64,000 nt of DNA, taken from positions 930,001 to 994,000 of the forward strand of contig NC_059538.1 in assembly GCF_905220415.1 (NCBI RefSeq). The letters run 5' to 3'. The notes beneath the pieces are model-generated. The model did no database searches. It was not told the DNA's origin and worked only from the letters and a program-made list of their open reading frames with translations. Position 1 is the first letter of the stretch, and each line of letters starts with the position of its first letter. Source of the stretch: Colias croceus (lineage: Eukaryota > Arthropoda > Insecta > Lepidoptera > Pieridae). The translations under genes were made by a program, and so were the position numbers. Shown here in pieces: positions 25,028-36,388 of this stretch.

Positions 25028-25957
25028 CAGGGTGGACCAAAAGTCCGTTTACATTTGAATCGGTAGCTGCAACAAGCAGCGACAACAGGGTAGGGCGAGA
25101 GGGGTACGTAGCGCTAGAGCGGCCTATGGGAATTCAGTACCATGGCATCGTTCAGCGACAAGCAACGTGCGTTCTGTGTGCGCGAGTACTACTCTAACAC
25201 CTTTTTTTTAGCTAGCGCAACGAAAATTTTGCGTCCATTACAACATACGGCGTAAAAATGAAGCTCCGTCAGTTCAATTGTTTAGGAAATGGGTACAAAA
25301 GTTCGAGGAGACAGGTTCAACAACGAATCAACCACGATCCGGCCGACCTAGAACATCAAGAGACCCCGAAAACGTAGAGCGTGTAAGAGCGTCTGTTCGT
25401 GAAAATGCTGTTACAGTGAATACAGAGCGGTATATTGCCATGCTACAGGACTTTTTTACACCAGCGCTACAGGAATTCGATGGTTTTAATCAGAGAACGT
25501 GGTTTCAGCAAGACGGGGCCACATGTCACACTTCTAATGACTCACTAAGCGCTGTTCATGAAATTTTTGGACAAAAGGTGATCTCTAAAAGAGGTGACAT
25601 TAACTGGCTACCTCGTAGCCCGGACCTATCCTCAATGGATTTATTTCTATGGGGATACCTTAAAAGTAAAGTTTTCAACAGTAATCCGGCGTCTCTTGAT
25701 GAATTAAAAGACAATATTCGAATGAAAATGAGAAACATTTCACAAAACACTTGTGAGGCCGTCATTGAGAATTTTCGCTCCAGATTGCAGCAGTGTCTAA
25801 AATCTAAATAGTGAAGGATCACATATGGACGATGTGATTAGTAAAAAATAAAATCCCTATTTGTGTATTTTTTAAATAAATAAACAGATTTCATCTTACT
25901 TAAATAGTTTCTTCTAAATCATCGTTTGAAATGTAAACGGACTTTTGGTCCACCCTG
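25028..25957 (+). mobile_element. Tc1/mariner-type transposon, internally deleted
   Basis: A 29-base perfect inverted repeat starting CAGGGTGGACCAAAAGTCCG bounds the element, flanked by TA on both sides as expected for this superfamily. The 930 bases are shorter than a normal ~1.3-kb member because part of the transposase gene is missing. Transposase remnants are listed separately. Confidence 0.9.
25142..25811 (+). pseudogene. Tc1/mariner transposase remnant
   Basis: ATG 25142 reads MASFSDKQRAFCVREYYSN, then a frameshift near 25220 moves to the frame giving NEAPSVQLFRKWVQKFEETG and GRPRTSRDPENVE (helix-turn-helix region and GRPR motif). After AVTVN the frame jumps to TERYIAMLQDFFTPAL, so the middle with the first catalytic aspartate is deleted. 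The rest keeps WFQQDGATCHTS (second Asp) and LPRSPDLSSMDLFLWG (third Asp). The spacing is 36 residues to SPD, or 41 to the D of SMD. It stops at TAG near 25811. It cannot be active. Confidence 0.85.
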
Positions 25958-26304
25958 TATTACAGTCCCATGATGCACATAACTTGGCAACCCGTTGGAT
26001 TTGACTCTTAATCTTTCTTTCGAAAATGATTATACATAAATTATAGTGACCACTGTTAGATAGCTAACGGATGTAGGAACTTATACTACGGCAAAACCTT
26101 GCCAAGTTATGTGCTGAAAGAATTAGGAAATTATAACTATTTGAAGGAATTTAAATTTTAGATCAAGAGCCAATGACGGCCAGACATTCCTTATTTTAGA
26201 AAAGTTGAAAGTTTCTCTGTATATGTCGTACATATATAAAATTAGTAACAAGTTATGGATTCTTATAAGTAAGTATTTTATAAAAAAAAAATGTGTAGTA
26301 CTAG

Positions 26305-26510
26305 TACACACGTAAGAAGTGAAACTTCTTTATGACCTTATTTTTTTTTAAATAACTTACTTTTATAACTTACTTACTTACTTACAAATTATTATAATAT
26401 GCAACTGGACAGAAATACGTCGAATCACGTGTGGTAGGGATAAGAAAAAGATGGCGCGTAACGGAAATTTTCACGCGCAACGAAAAAATGTTACACAGTT
26501 ATAAATAATT
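26305..26510. mobile_element. MITE E, copy 2
   Basis: Inverted relative to the copy at 5535-5730. It shares cacacgtaagaagtgaaact, ggtagggataagaaaaagat, ggcgcgtaacgg and cgcaacgaaaaaatgttaca. A small tcta/actt microsatellite (cttacttacttact) has grown inside. Confidence 0.6.
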
Positions 26511-26609
26511 TATTCTTTGGTATTAAGTTATTATTTAGATAGAACTAACTGACGTTTGCAAATTCATCCTATTAAGATTACGTCACAATTACCTATCTCA
26601 TTATATCAA

Positions 26610-26885
26610 TCTATACATAATATAATAAAATCTGTAGAAGGGTCAATTCTGTACATTGAAAATATTGAAATAATAAATAGCAGGGGGTGTTACTGAATCG
26701 ATACCAAACCCAAATATGTGATTAAAATTTTTTTTGTATGTCTGTCTGTCTGTATGTGCATCACGTGAAAATTAACTGTTCGATTTCGATGAAACTAGGT
26801 ATAATTATACTTTTTATCCCGGAAAAATACGTAGAAAATAAAATCTTAATTTTTCCGCGTGTACAGAGTCGCGGGCGGACGCTAG
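26610..26885 (+). mobile_element. Helitron-like repeat, family C
   Basis: It runs from TCTATACATAATATAATAAA to cgcgggcggacgCTAG between A and T, with tgtctgtctgtctg inside. A longer copy lies inverted at 45661-46126. Confidence 0.65.
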
Positions 26886-27113
26886 TTTTAAATAAAATCG
26901 GTTAAACATTTAAGGCTTGCTAGCAGAATTGATCTATTATATTTGACGCTTTCCATTTAATCGGAAACCACTTATATGGTATAGATTATAGAAAAACGAA
27001 GTAGTTTATTATATTTCAATTTTCACTACTAAGAATAGCACAAACTTGTGTTCGCAGGCACAAATATTATATAAATACATATAAGCATACCATAAAAGAA
27101 ATAAGTTCAGTTA

Positions 27114-27245
27114 TCTATACTAATCTATAAAAGCTGAAGAGTTTGTTTTGTTTGTTTGAACGCGCTAATCTCGGGAACAACTGGTCCGATTTGAAAAATT
27201 CTTTCGGTGTTAGATAGCTAATTTATCGAGGAAAGCTATAGGAGA
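27114..27245 (+). mobile_element. Helitron-like repeat, family B, 3'-truncated
   Basis: TCTATACTAATCTATAAAAG start and gaacgcgctaatctcggg. The copy breaks off after tcgaggaaagctatagg. Confidence 0.6.
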
Positions 27246-27617
27246 CCACATGGAGACAACTCATCTTGTGCTTTGAGCTTACTACAGTGCTCCTTGCTGG
27301 CAGTGCTTCCCGAACGTAGTTCTGTTAATGTTAACATGTTTGAGTTTGAGATGAATGCTGAAAGAAGTTTTTATAAATTCTATGTTCGTAAATAAGTTGT
27401 GTTAGTTGTAACATAACACATCTCGATGTAAGTTTATATATTATGTAGAGATTTATTGTATCATTATTTTAGTTACTTTTAGTCATTGTGAGAATTTCAT
27501 CCTCTGACAAATCTGATCTTAAGAAAGATACGGTAAAAAATAAATTTCAAGCAATGGATGCGACAATTTTCAACAGCGGCAAACATAATTATCTAACATA
27601 GTGGAGATTACATCTAA

Positions 27618-27856
27618 TCCATACTTAATATCATAAATGCGAAAGTAACTCTGTCTGTCTGTCTGTTACTCAATCACGCCTAAACTACTGAACCAATTTG
27701 CATGAAATTTGGTATAGAGATATTTTGATACCCGAGAAAGGACACTACTTTTTACCCCGGGACATAGGATAGGTTTTATCCCGGAAATCCCACGGGAACG
27801 GGAACTATGCGGGTTTTTCTTTGCCTGCGCGGGCGAAGCCGCGGGCGGAAACCTAG
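27618..27856 (+). mobile_element. Helitron-like repeat, family A (long form)
   Basis: TC start, (gtct)n run, actttttaccccgggacata, tcccacgggaacgggaacta, and the end cgcgggcgaagccgcgggcg followed by gaaacCTAG. The GC-rich end can fold into a hairpin. Small open frames across it on either strand are not genes. Confidence 0.75.
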
Positions 27857-28147
27857 TTTCTCTATATTCAAAGAAATTCAAATAATACAAGTCATCTGCA
27901 GCGCTAGTTCCGCTTGCAGGATCATAAACATTTCACAAACTGCAGTGAACATTAAAAATTAAACAACCTTATTGGCCCGGCTTTTCGTCAATAAAGTAAG
28001 TTAAGCATACGTTTGGAATTTGCCAATTTTTTTAAGAATTCAGCAACAAATATCCTATTCTAACTGTATTAAGCACGTGTATGTCGTATACATTAGTGGT
28101 ACGTGTTTTTTAAGCTGCATAAAACGCTGGAATTTTTTTAAGATGTA

Positions 28148-28392
28148 TCCATACTAATATTATAAATGCGAAAGTAACTCTATCTGTCTGTTACTCAATC
28201 ACGCCTTAACTACTGAACCAATTTGCATGAAATTCGGTATAGAGATATTTTGATACCCGAGAAAGGACATGGGCTACTTTTTACCCCGGGAAATAGGATA
28301 GGTTTTATCCCGGAAATCTCACGGGAACGGGAACTATGCGGGTTTTTTTTTTAACTTAGACTGCGCGGGCGAAGCTGCGGGTGGAAAGCTAT
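28148..28392 (+). mobile_element. Helitron-like repeat, family A (long form)
   Basis: Complete copy about 290 bases after the previous one, in the same orientation; the last four bases are CTAT instead of CTAG. Confidence 0.7.
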
Positions 28393-29673
28393 TTTACCAT
28401 ACAGAGACCTATTGCAGATGAGAAAAGCTATCCGAAGATATTTTAGCCAATAAACTACGTATAATATTTGTTTTTTTTCAAAATATTGTTTCAATTTTGA
28501 ATTCTTTGAAATAAATTAGGAGAAATTGCAATGATTATCGATATAATATATCCAGTCCATCAGAACGTATTGAATTGTATTCAGTAAGCTCTGTTTAAAT
28601 TTTGATTTCAGTGTAAAATTTATACTCGTACCAACATACATACTGTAACAACGCTTCATGACGAAATTAATCAATTTCCGAAGCGAAAAGACAAGCAAAT
28701 ATATCAAACAAAACGCCATGCATAATAATAACGTTCGCACATAATTCGAGTAGATATTAACAGCTTAGAACGTTCTTAACTGAATGAAATAAAAGTCTGT
28801 TATAGGTTATATTAAAATATCGGTCAAGTTCAAAGAAGGGCTAAGTCGGTCGAGAGGTTGACGAGTCTTAAGTCTTCCAACGATTATCAATATAATATGA
28901 ACAAAACTGGATTTAGATGCTTTAAACGGAATCATTAATTTTATATGAGAAGAACCGTTCTTTATGACTGTACACATAAAAGTAAGAATTAAAGAACGTC
29001 TTTGGCGTATTGGTTACTATTTATTTATTTATTTTATATACTACAATAATACAATTCATTATAAATTAAATTAAACTGGCGCAAACATAATCTCTTTAGA
29101 GATTTACCGCGCGCGAGCGCCGTTGATATATAAAATAAAGATACGATAATATTGACAAACAATAATACAACATTATTACCTCAATTATTACATACATTCA
29201 TTCACAAAACTAACAAAAATATCCCGCAACATCTAAGTACATATTAAATTTTGTTAATTGAAAAAATGCACAATTATATTTGTCAGAAGTAATAATTGTG
29301 CATTTTTGTAGATAGAAGAATTTTTTTTCTGTCAATTATCAGATTCGGACTCTCCCATCTACCAAAGTTTATATTACATGACATTTGACTCTGGCTCCTA
29401 CGTGTTGAGATATAAGCTTCTTGGTTCCTACTAATCATATTTATTGTAAAAACAAATCGTATTAAAAATAAAATCATTTTCAATATAACTCGTAAGTCGT
29501 AATGTTTATGAGCTAAGGCGCAAAGTACGAGGAAAAAGCAAAAGCAAACATGGGCAAACCTAGTGTCTTGTTATTTAGATTTCTATGGCAAAACCAGTAC
29601 TTTTTTCTTATTGTGCTGTCCTAATTAAAATTCATATGTTTTATTTCAATTCATCTAATAGAATTCGACAAAA
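28393..29673. other. no gene; one short perfect hairpin
   Basis: AT-rich. At 29262-29307 a 16-base perfect inverted repeat (aaaaatgcacaattat) encloses a 14-base loop. Nothing else is recognised. Confidence 0.5.
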
Positions 29674-29863
29674 TCTATACCTACTTAATTTTATAAAACT
29701 GAGTTTGTTTGTTTGTTTGAACGCGCTAATCTCAGGAATTACTGGTCCGATTGTATTTATTTCGTTATTTTAGATAGACCATTTATCGAGGAAGGCTATA
29801 GGTATAGGCTATATATCATCACGCTAAGACCAACAAGAGCTGAGTGCCACGGGGCACAACTAG
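29674..29863 (+). mobile_element. Helitron-like repeat, family B
   Basis: TCTATACCTACTTAATTTTA start, gtttgtttgtttgaacgcgc, ctatatatcatcacgctaag, end ggggcacaaCTAG. Confidence 0.65.
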
Positions 29864-30084
29864 TGCAATATGACGATTCCAAAGCGCTTCTAAAGTAGTT
29901 TAGTTGAATAAATAAATATTTGAATATTGGTTTGACTTGGTGCATAGTCATCACGGCAGAAAATGCACATGGCAATAACACAAAGGAATACTGAATTTGA
30001 CAATATACGCAGAGTGGAAAACCGTCAGCTAGTAGCTGATTATATTAAAGGTCCATTAAATGTATAGAATATGTATGATTACTT

Positions 30085-30265
30085 ATTTTTTTTTTATGTA
30101 AGAGCGGGTAACTGAGCAGGTGGATCACCTAATGAAGTGACACCACCACCCATGAGCACTGACAAAGTTACCTTTGTAAGGTTGTTACCGGCTGTCGAAG
30201 ATGGATGTAGGCTCTCTTTTTAAAAGAATTTAAGTCATACACGTGCGGGAATACAGAAGGGGGTA
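30085..30265. repeat. interspersed repeat fragment
   Basis: agcgggtaactgagcaggtg followed by gatcacctaatg, then caccaccacccatgagcac, are familiar lepidopteran repeat phrases, probably the 3' part of a non-LTR element preceded by a T run. The family is not assigned. Confidence 0.4.
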
Positions 30266-30384
30266 GACTGTTTACTTAGATATTACAATATTTATAAGTA
30301 TTTTACCAATTTTAGTTAAAATTAATAGATTTGTACCAAAAAATGAAGATCCTTATAATAAAAGTTTCCACCTTTATATAAATA

Positions 30385-30647
30385 CTAGCTTTCCACCCGC
30401 GGCTTCGCCCGCGCAGTCAAAAAAAAACCCGCATAGTTCCCGTTCCCGTGGGATTTCCGGGATAAAACCTATCCTATGTCCCGGGGTAAAAAGTAGCCTA
30501 TGTCCTTTCTCAGGTATCAAAATATCTCTATACCAAATTTCATGCAAATTGGTTTAGTAGTTATGGCGTGATTGAGTAACAGACAGACAGACAGAGTTAC
30601 TTTCGCATTTATTATTAGATATATTAAATAATAATATTAAGTATGGA
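30385..30647 (-). mobile_element. Helitron-like repeat, family A (long form)
   Basis: CTAGCTTTCCACCCGCGGCT at the left (3' end, reversed) and the TC start at 30647, with A and T flanks. Confidence 0.75.
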
Positions 30648-31712
30648 TATCAAATTTAAAAAAAATCATCTTATTATTTTTTTATGTACTTAATATCTAA
30701 AATGACCAATTCTGCCATTTACAATATCACAAAATTCTTCATAGATTATTTATGCGATACAAAATATCCCTTGATTATGTGTGTCTAATATGATTCCATG
30801 TGAAATACGTAAACATTTCAAAATTAAACCAGAATTATTGAAACATCTGGTCATTATTACACGCAGCGTAGTCTGGAGTAAATAAATCATTCCCCAGACT
30901 ATTATTTCTAGCCATAAAACGTATTGTGATTTTTATGACATTTGCGTAGTAATAGACACACTATATTATATCGTTAGATATTATAGTTCTGACCAACTTC
31001 CAGTCATGGCGACCAGTCTCAAGAGAGACTAACCAACTCAAGAGAATCAAGTCGAATTAATTAAATATCAAACGGTCCATGAACAAAAATATTTATATAT
31101 TATTTTAAGTATACGGAACCCTATTACTGAAACTTCGCAGTCTGTCTTTCCGCCCAGCTCAAACCGATAGAGCCATATCTCATGAACCGTGATAGTGACA
31201 TTTGTTAGTAAAAGTAAATGATTTGAATTAATATAATTTATACAATATACAAAATAGTCTCTTTAAAAAATCTTAGGTACTAATTTGTACGGAACCCTTG
31301 ATATCGCGAGTCCGACTCGCACTGAACCGATTTATCTCCAATACGATTTTATTATTCTCTACCTATAACGCTCAGCTGTTATGAAGATAATTTAAATGTT
31401 TACGTAGGTACCTAACCTTTAACTCAATTCTTGGTCTCTTTGTTATCAAGCACAATTCTATTATAAGATATACTAATAAGAATATTATAAAGAGGAAAGG
31501 TTTGTAATTATGTATGTACTTGTGTATTATTAACAACAAATTAATCGGTCCAGGTAGTTTATGGTTTCCACCCATAAACAACTGGACCGATTTCAAAAAT
31601 TCTTTCACCATTTGAAAGCTGCATCTTCACTGAGCAACAAAGGCTATATTGCATTTTCAAAAAAATTTGTATTGAATATTTCCTTAGGTATAGTAAGTCA
31701 CTAACTAAAAAA
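30648..31712. other. upstream of the SVWC gene; one diverged repeat
   Basis: A relative of the short repeats lies at about 31465-31655 (tactaataagaatattataa, ggaccgatttcaaaaattc). Any promoter of exon 1a would be just before 31713; I see no clear TATA box or start motif that I would defend. Confidence 0.45.
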
Positions 31713-31806
31713 ATGTTCAAAGTGTCGCTTGTGTTTTTGGCCTTAGTTGGCGTATGCTTCGCCGCAGAAGCTTTAATGAAACCAGACCCAAAACCACCAA
31801 AGTTAA
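31713..31806 (+). CDS. SVWC (Vago-like) secreted protein, alternative first exon 1a
   Basis: This exon encodes a signal peptide: MFKVSLVFLALVGVCFAAEA, with a charged N-end, a hydrophobic core and a small-residue cleavage region, followed by LMKPDPKPPKL. It stops at a donor (TTAA|gtaagt) in phase 1. Joined to the exon at 33789 it restores a lysine codon, giving PPKLKDVEGCYIKN. It closely resembles the exon at 32244, about 530 bases downstream: same length (94 bases), same phase, same ALMKPD core. The start is the only ATG giving a signal peptide. Both exons can feed the same downstream exons, so they are read as alternative first exons made by duplication. Transcript evidence is lacking. Confidence 0.75.
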
Positions 31807-32243
31807 GTAAGTTTTACTACTTATTACCTATTTATTTATTCTTATAGGTAATTCAATATGTAATTTAAAATAGAAAGTAACACGGCCTTTGTTTAAAAGC
31901 AATCCCAGGCAATCCTGATGGCAAGGAGAGGGAGTGTTGCGTAGGTGCGTGATTAAATAACAAAAATATTAGAGATTACACAAAATAAGTATGACAAAGA
32001 TTCAAGTATGAAAATTATGACAGAATAATGAACCTTTAATGAATAAAAAAATAAAACCTTGAACCAAAAGGAAAAATTCGCTGCGCATTTCACAGATTCA
32101 GTATAATTAGCCACAAATAGATGCGAATTGCAATTTATCGATAATAATTATAGACGCTACAGTATAGAGAATGCATATATTGAGTAGAACATGATCTCAT
32201 AATATAATTGTGATCGTTGAATCGTAAGCCAGAAATCAGGAAA

Positions 32244-32337
32244 ATGTTCAAAGTGACTGTCGTGTTGTTCGCTGTAATCAGCGCATGCTTCGCCGCGCAA
32301 GCGTTAATGAAGCCAGATGAAAAACCACCGAAATTTA
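32244..32337 (+). CDS. SVWC (Vago-like) secreted protein, alternative first exon 1b
   Basis: A second signal-peptide exon: MFKVTVVLFAVISACFAAQA, then LMKPDEKPPKF, ending at a phase-1 donor (TTTA|gtaagt). An in-frame ATG 27 bases upstream (32217) would add MNRKPEIRK; ATG 32244 is preferred because it matches exon 1a and starts the hydrophobic leader directly. Joined to exon 2 it gives PPKFKDVEGCY. This is the exon nearer to exon 2. The full product with either leader is 105 residues, about 85 after cleavage. Confidence 0.78.
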
Positions 32338-32752
32338 GTAAGTTATTAGTTATAATAGAAGTGAACTATCTAGGTATTTTATTATTTCGTCTAGAGTTTG
32401 TTAACAAAATTCTCGGTGTTCTTCATGTTTTTTTCGGTACTACATTCGGTATACGGTTTGAAAATTGGTCAATTTTATATATGCAAGAGTGTAGAAAATA
32501 TCGTGCAAAAATAGTCCATATAATATTATTATCTATGTTTACTGCAAAAATATGTTATATATAACAAAATACAGATAAATATATGAAGAAATTCTTTGAA
32601 ATATTTTTATCACATTTACTATTTTTAATTTATTATATCACATGCTCACAATAATTATAGTACAATTATATTATTTTTAACATTTTGCAGGAATATATAA
32701 GGAAAAACAGATATTATAGATAATAGATATTGCACATTCATATTATATTGAA

Positions 32753-32925
32753 CTAGCGGTCCGCCCCGGCTTCGCCCGTGGTACATATTAACGTTTTCTC
32801 TACATAAGAACCATCCTCGTACTTCAAGGAATATAATAAAAAAAGAATTATCGAAATCGGTTCAGCCGTTCTCGAGTTATGGAATTACAACGAAAAGTGG
32901 CATTGATTTTTATATATTAGAAGAA
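32753..32925 (-). mobile_element. Helitron-like repeat, family A relative, in SVWC intron
   Basis: CTAGCGGTCCGCCCCGGCTT followed by cgcccgtggtacatatt is the family-A short-variant end; the body (gaaatcggttcagccgttct) differs. A second stub of the same kind of end lies at 33003-33030. Confidence 0.55.
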
Positions 32926-33149
32926 TAGGTACTATAATATAGGTACTATAATAATTAACCACAAAGTTAAAAATTAAATAGTACATAATATTTTTCCTGC
33001 CTAGCTTTCCGCCCGCGGCGGGCGAAGCGAACTAGCGAACTAAAAGCGAAAGCGAATGTCCATAAATATTTACATATCCTATTTCTTTTTCTTGAAGTCT
33101 TATTTTCGTTACATTTTGCAACATATTGTAATTTTGCAACATTCGTTAC

Positions 33150-33280
33150 ATTATACGTTGAGAGTAAAATTTCAAAGTCACGTCATGGCAAAATCGTCAC
33201 GTCATGGAGTAAGGAGACGATTTTGGTATATTTTGAATCTTGCCAAAGAAGTTTCACTTCTGACACGTGTGCTCGGCACT
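33150..33280. mobile_element. MITE with E-type ends, in SVWC intron
   Basis: Shares gttgagagtaaaatttcaa, ggagacgattttggtat and tgccaaagaagtttcacttc with the element at 36110-36240. Confidence 0.5.
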
Positions 33281-33788
33281 CTCTCTTTTTTTCATTACTC
33301 ACTCTTTTTTTCATTTGAAAGCTGATGCCTAACTACCAGCGGTCCAATTAAGTATTAACAATTTGATGGTGGTATAGGTTTTTGTTAAAAATAATTACCT
33401 TTTCAGTACCTATATCTAAACTAAATCTGATCGCAGTCGGGACAAAGAGCTAGTTATATACCTATCAATTATTGATTGAAAGTCAAACAAAGACTAGTCT
33501 CAATGTCAAATACTAAATTATGAACTTGAACTTTTACCGGTTTTTATATTATTTATTCAAAGCATATATTATCACTGGTTGTAGAAAAAAAAAAGAAGCA
33601 TTAGCTTAGCATTAGGTATTAATAATTAGGTACCTTATAATAAAGTTAAACATAGGTTTTTTCCGAGATCTTGATGCGCGAGTCCGACTCGTACTGGGCC
33701 GGTTCTTAAACATGTCACTAAGGTCTCGCATCCTCAGTTTTGGTTTACATTTTTTTATCCCACAATATTAAAACTATCTTCATTGCAG

Positions 33789-33909
33789 AGGACGTAGAAG
33801 GATGTTACATTAAGAACTTGGACCAAGTGATACCGCCCGGTGGGTCGCTACCGTCGACGGAATCTTGCATGATGTATACATGCGGCAGAGAATATGTCAC
33901 CCTTACTTC
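33789..33909 (+). CDS. SVWC (Vago-like) secreted protein, exon 2
   Basis: It follows an acceptor (cattgcag) and ends at a donor (ACTTC|gtaagt). It encodes KDVEGCYIKNLDQVIPPGGS, LPSTESCMMYTCGREYVTLT and the start of a serine codon. It carries the first three cysteines of the domain (GC, SC, TC) and the usual Pro-Gly-Gly region before the second one. SVWC proteins are arthropod secreted proteins with eight cysteines; Vago of flies and mosquitoes is an antiviral cytokine-like member, and other members respond to diet or bacteria. Function here is inferred from family only. Confidence 0.85.
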
Positions 33910-35257
33910 GTAAGTCTACACTACTATTTTAGAGATTAATTATTACCTGTATAATTTTTAGTAAGCTCGAAACTACAAAATGCTACCCCGTACCTACCCA
34001 AAACATTTGGCGGGTGGCGAAATCCGACTTCCTACTATAAATGCCAAAGTTTATGAGGATATAGAAGGATGGATAGAAGGAAGGATGTTTGTTATTCTTT
34101 CCCGTAAAAACTACTGAGCCGATTACAATGAAAATTGTTATGTAGTTAGCTGAAGAGTGAAGACCCAGAATAATACATTGGCTACGTCTTATCCCGAAAA
34201 TCTATGAATACGCGGAAATCTATAGTTATATATAAATAAAAAACAATTATATCGATGATCGGTTATTTTCATATGGACATAAGGGGCACAAATATTATAT
34301 CAGCATACAAAATTATAAATACTCATAGGTACCTATTATAACAGGTCTACGCTAAATTGATGTCCAACTAAAAACGATAATATGAATAAAGTGTAGAGTC
34401 GATTAGGACTTGTGCGACCTTGCAATGTTCATTGTTTAACCGCAAAGATGTCACCTCTTATAACAAATAACAAAATAGTCATGCCTAGAATTACCTAAGT
34501 GTATTCTTAACTATATTCGAGATTCCCTGTGTTAGTCTACAAAAATGGACGAGGTATTTAAAATTTATAATACCTACTAAATTTAAAATTAAAGTAAACA
34601 GGTATTCTACTCCACAAAAGGTCTGCAATTTCAAAATCTACGCTTCTTTGCTTGCTTTTTGTGATAAGGATTCTTCTTTATCTTTTTGCTTCTGCAAGGC
34701 TCTCAAAACTGAAATAAGTAGTCAATTATTCTATAATCTAAGAAATTATTTGGAAAGCCAGTTTCTTCAGAAATGGACCGACATAATTCTTCATTAAATC
34801 AAATAACTTCATCTATGTATATCTCAACATTTAATAACGTAATTTTTGACAATCGTGATCATTACACATTGATTTTCATTTTTAGTTTCATTACGATATG
34901 CGACATATTCCACACTAAGCTGTAAACAATGGCGCTTTAATCTCTTTGTAGCGCTAAAAGTTTCATCCTCCACGAGATGAAAGTTTTAAGCACTTCGGTA
35001 AATTTGTGTTAAAATTAATTGAATCATTATAAAAATAGAAGGTCACTAGTAAGTAGGAAGATCTTCTGTATGTTTTTAAAGCATTATTCAATTATCTATG
35101 TGACCTATACGATGATTTATGATAACATAGTTATGAAAATAAAAATAATTAACATTTATTTTTACAACTAGATATATTTATATGTATATTATATACAACT
35201 TATACAAGTAAAGTTAAACTTATTTACCAAGTAAATTGTTTTTGTATTTATTAGATA
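33910..35257. other. SVWC intron 2, mostly empty
   Basis: A diverged short repeat related to family A is at about 34020-34220 (ataaatgccaaagtttatga, ctactgagccgattacaatg). The remainder is AT-rich with nothing recognised. Confidence 0.5.
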
Positions 35258-35499
35258 CTAGGTTTCCACCCGCGGCTTCACCCGCGCAGTCAAAGAAAAA
35301 CCCGCATAGTTCCCGTTCCCGTGGGATTTCCGGGATTGCGTCATTTTCCCGATTGCGGATAAAAAGTAGCATAAGTCCATTCTCGGGTATCAAAATATCT
35401 CCATATCAAATTTCATGAAAATTGGTTCAGTAGTTTAGGCGTGATTGAGTAACAGACAGACAGACAGAGTTACTTTCGCATTTATAATATTAGTATGGA
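35258..35499 (-). mobile_element. Helitron-like repeat, family A (long form)
   Basis: Complete minus-strand copy from CTAG (35258) to GA (35499), with A and T flanks. It lies in the second SVWC intron. Confidence 0.75.
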
Positions 35500-35608
35500 T
35501 GTCAGCAGTCAGTCTGTTCGCTTTCCTAGACCACAGCACTTATTTGGAAGAAAACAGGAATAAAAATATATGCGATCAATTTAAATTGTGTGACACATTG
35601 TTATTAGG

Positions 35609-36090
35609 TATTAGCTAGTTCAATAAAGAAACGAATCTTCAATGGCGGCGCTTATCATTCCCTCTCGCTCACACACGGCCGTACGGTATGCAAAAAAAAA
35701 GGGAAAAATTAAATCACTAAAATGTAGGTATTTGATTTTCCCTATAATAGTTTTTATCATAAATTTACAATGACAATTATGCATTTGCGAAAGTAAATAA
35801 TGTTTTATTGGAATTTGACAAAATATGTTCTTTGGGAAAAGTTGTTCAGTTTTATGGGCTTATTACAAGTATTATGGGGATTTTATTACATTCTGTATAC
35901 GTAAATATGATAATTCATATAAATACACAAATACAATAACAAAAAAGTTTGTCAACAAACAATTTGAAATAATTAATAAAATAATTATCAATTTACGTTA
36001 TTTTTATTTTCTTTTTTGCTGATCCTACCATCTGTCAAAGTCAGCTTTGGCCGCCATTGAAGATTCGTTTCTTTATTGAACCAACTAATA
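35609..36090. mobile_element. MITE in SVWC intron
   Basis: Ends are inverted repeats of about 38 bases (tattag, then gttcaataaagaaacgaatc, then ttcaatggcggc) with only two or three differences. The 480-base body is AT-rich and noncoding. It lies ~200 bases before SVWC exon 3. Superfamily not assigned. Confidence 0.75.
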
Positions 36091-36109
36091 CATAATATTT
36101 TTTTTGTCT

Positions 36110-36240
36110 TGAAGTGAAACTTTTTAGGCCCGTTGAGAGTAAAATTTCAAGATCGCGTCGTGGCAATACCGTCACGTCACGTAAGGCGACGATTTTAGTA
36201 TCTTCGAATTTTGCCAAACAAGTTTCTCTTGTAGGTATGT
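36110..36240. mobile_element. MITE with E-type ends, close to SVWC exon 3
   Basis: Inverted ends gaagtgaaact and caagtttctctt around gttgagagtaaaatttcaag. The element ends only ~45 bases before the exon 3 acceptor, so it may supply part of the intron's branch-point region. Confidence 0.5.
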
Positions 36241-36285
36241 ATTTTTTGTGTCTATGTCTTTATTTTTTGTTATTTTTTTTTTCAG

Positions 36286-36388
36286 GTGCGGCGTAGCGGC
36301 TGCTGAGCCTCCCTGTAAAGTGGTTCACTATAATGATTTTGTAGCTCGGCCCTACCCTAAATGCTGTCCTACTGTTGAATGTCCTTGA
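36286..36388 (+). CDS. SVWC (Vago-like) secreted protein, terminal exon 3
   Basis: It follows a pyrimidine-rich acceptor (ttttcag) and completes the serine codon: TSCGVAAAEPPCKVVHYND, then FVARPYPKCCPTVECP and TGA. It supplies the last five of eight cysteines (SC, PC, KCC, EC); the CC-P-x-x-x-C ending is the SVWC C-terminal pattern. Phases agree across all three exons (94+121+103 bases make 106 codons with stop). AATAAA at 36493-36498 is the likely polyadenylation signal. The 2.4-kb intron before it contains a Helitron-like repeat and a MITE. Confidence 0.85.

Noticed and set aside
27666..27890. Similar open frames at 27666 and 35236
   Set aside because: Both are translations of family-A Helitron-like repeats; the shared peptide reflects repeat identity.
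32217..32564. 115-codon single-exon gene starting at 32217
   Set aside because: It reads through the strong donor at 32338 into AT-rich intron; the spliced SVWC model explains the conserved leader.
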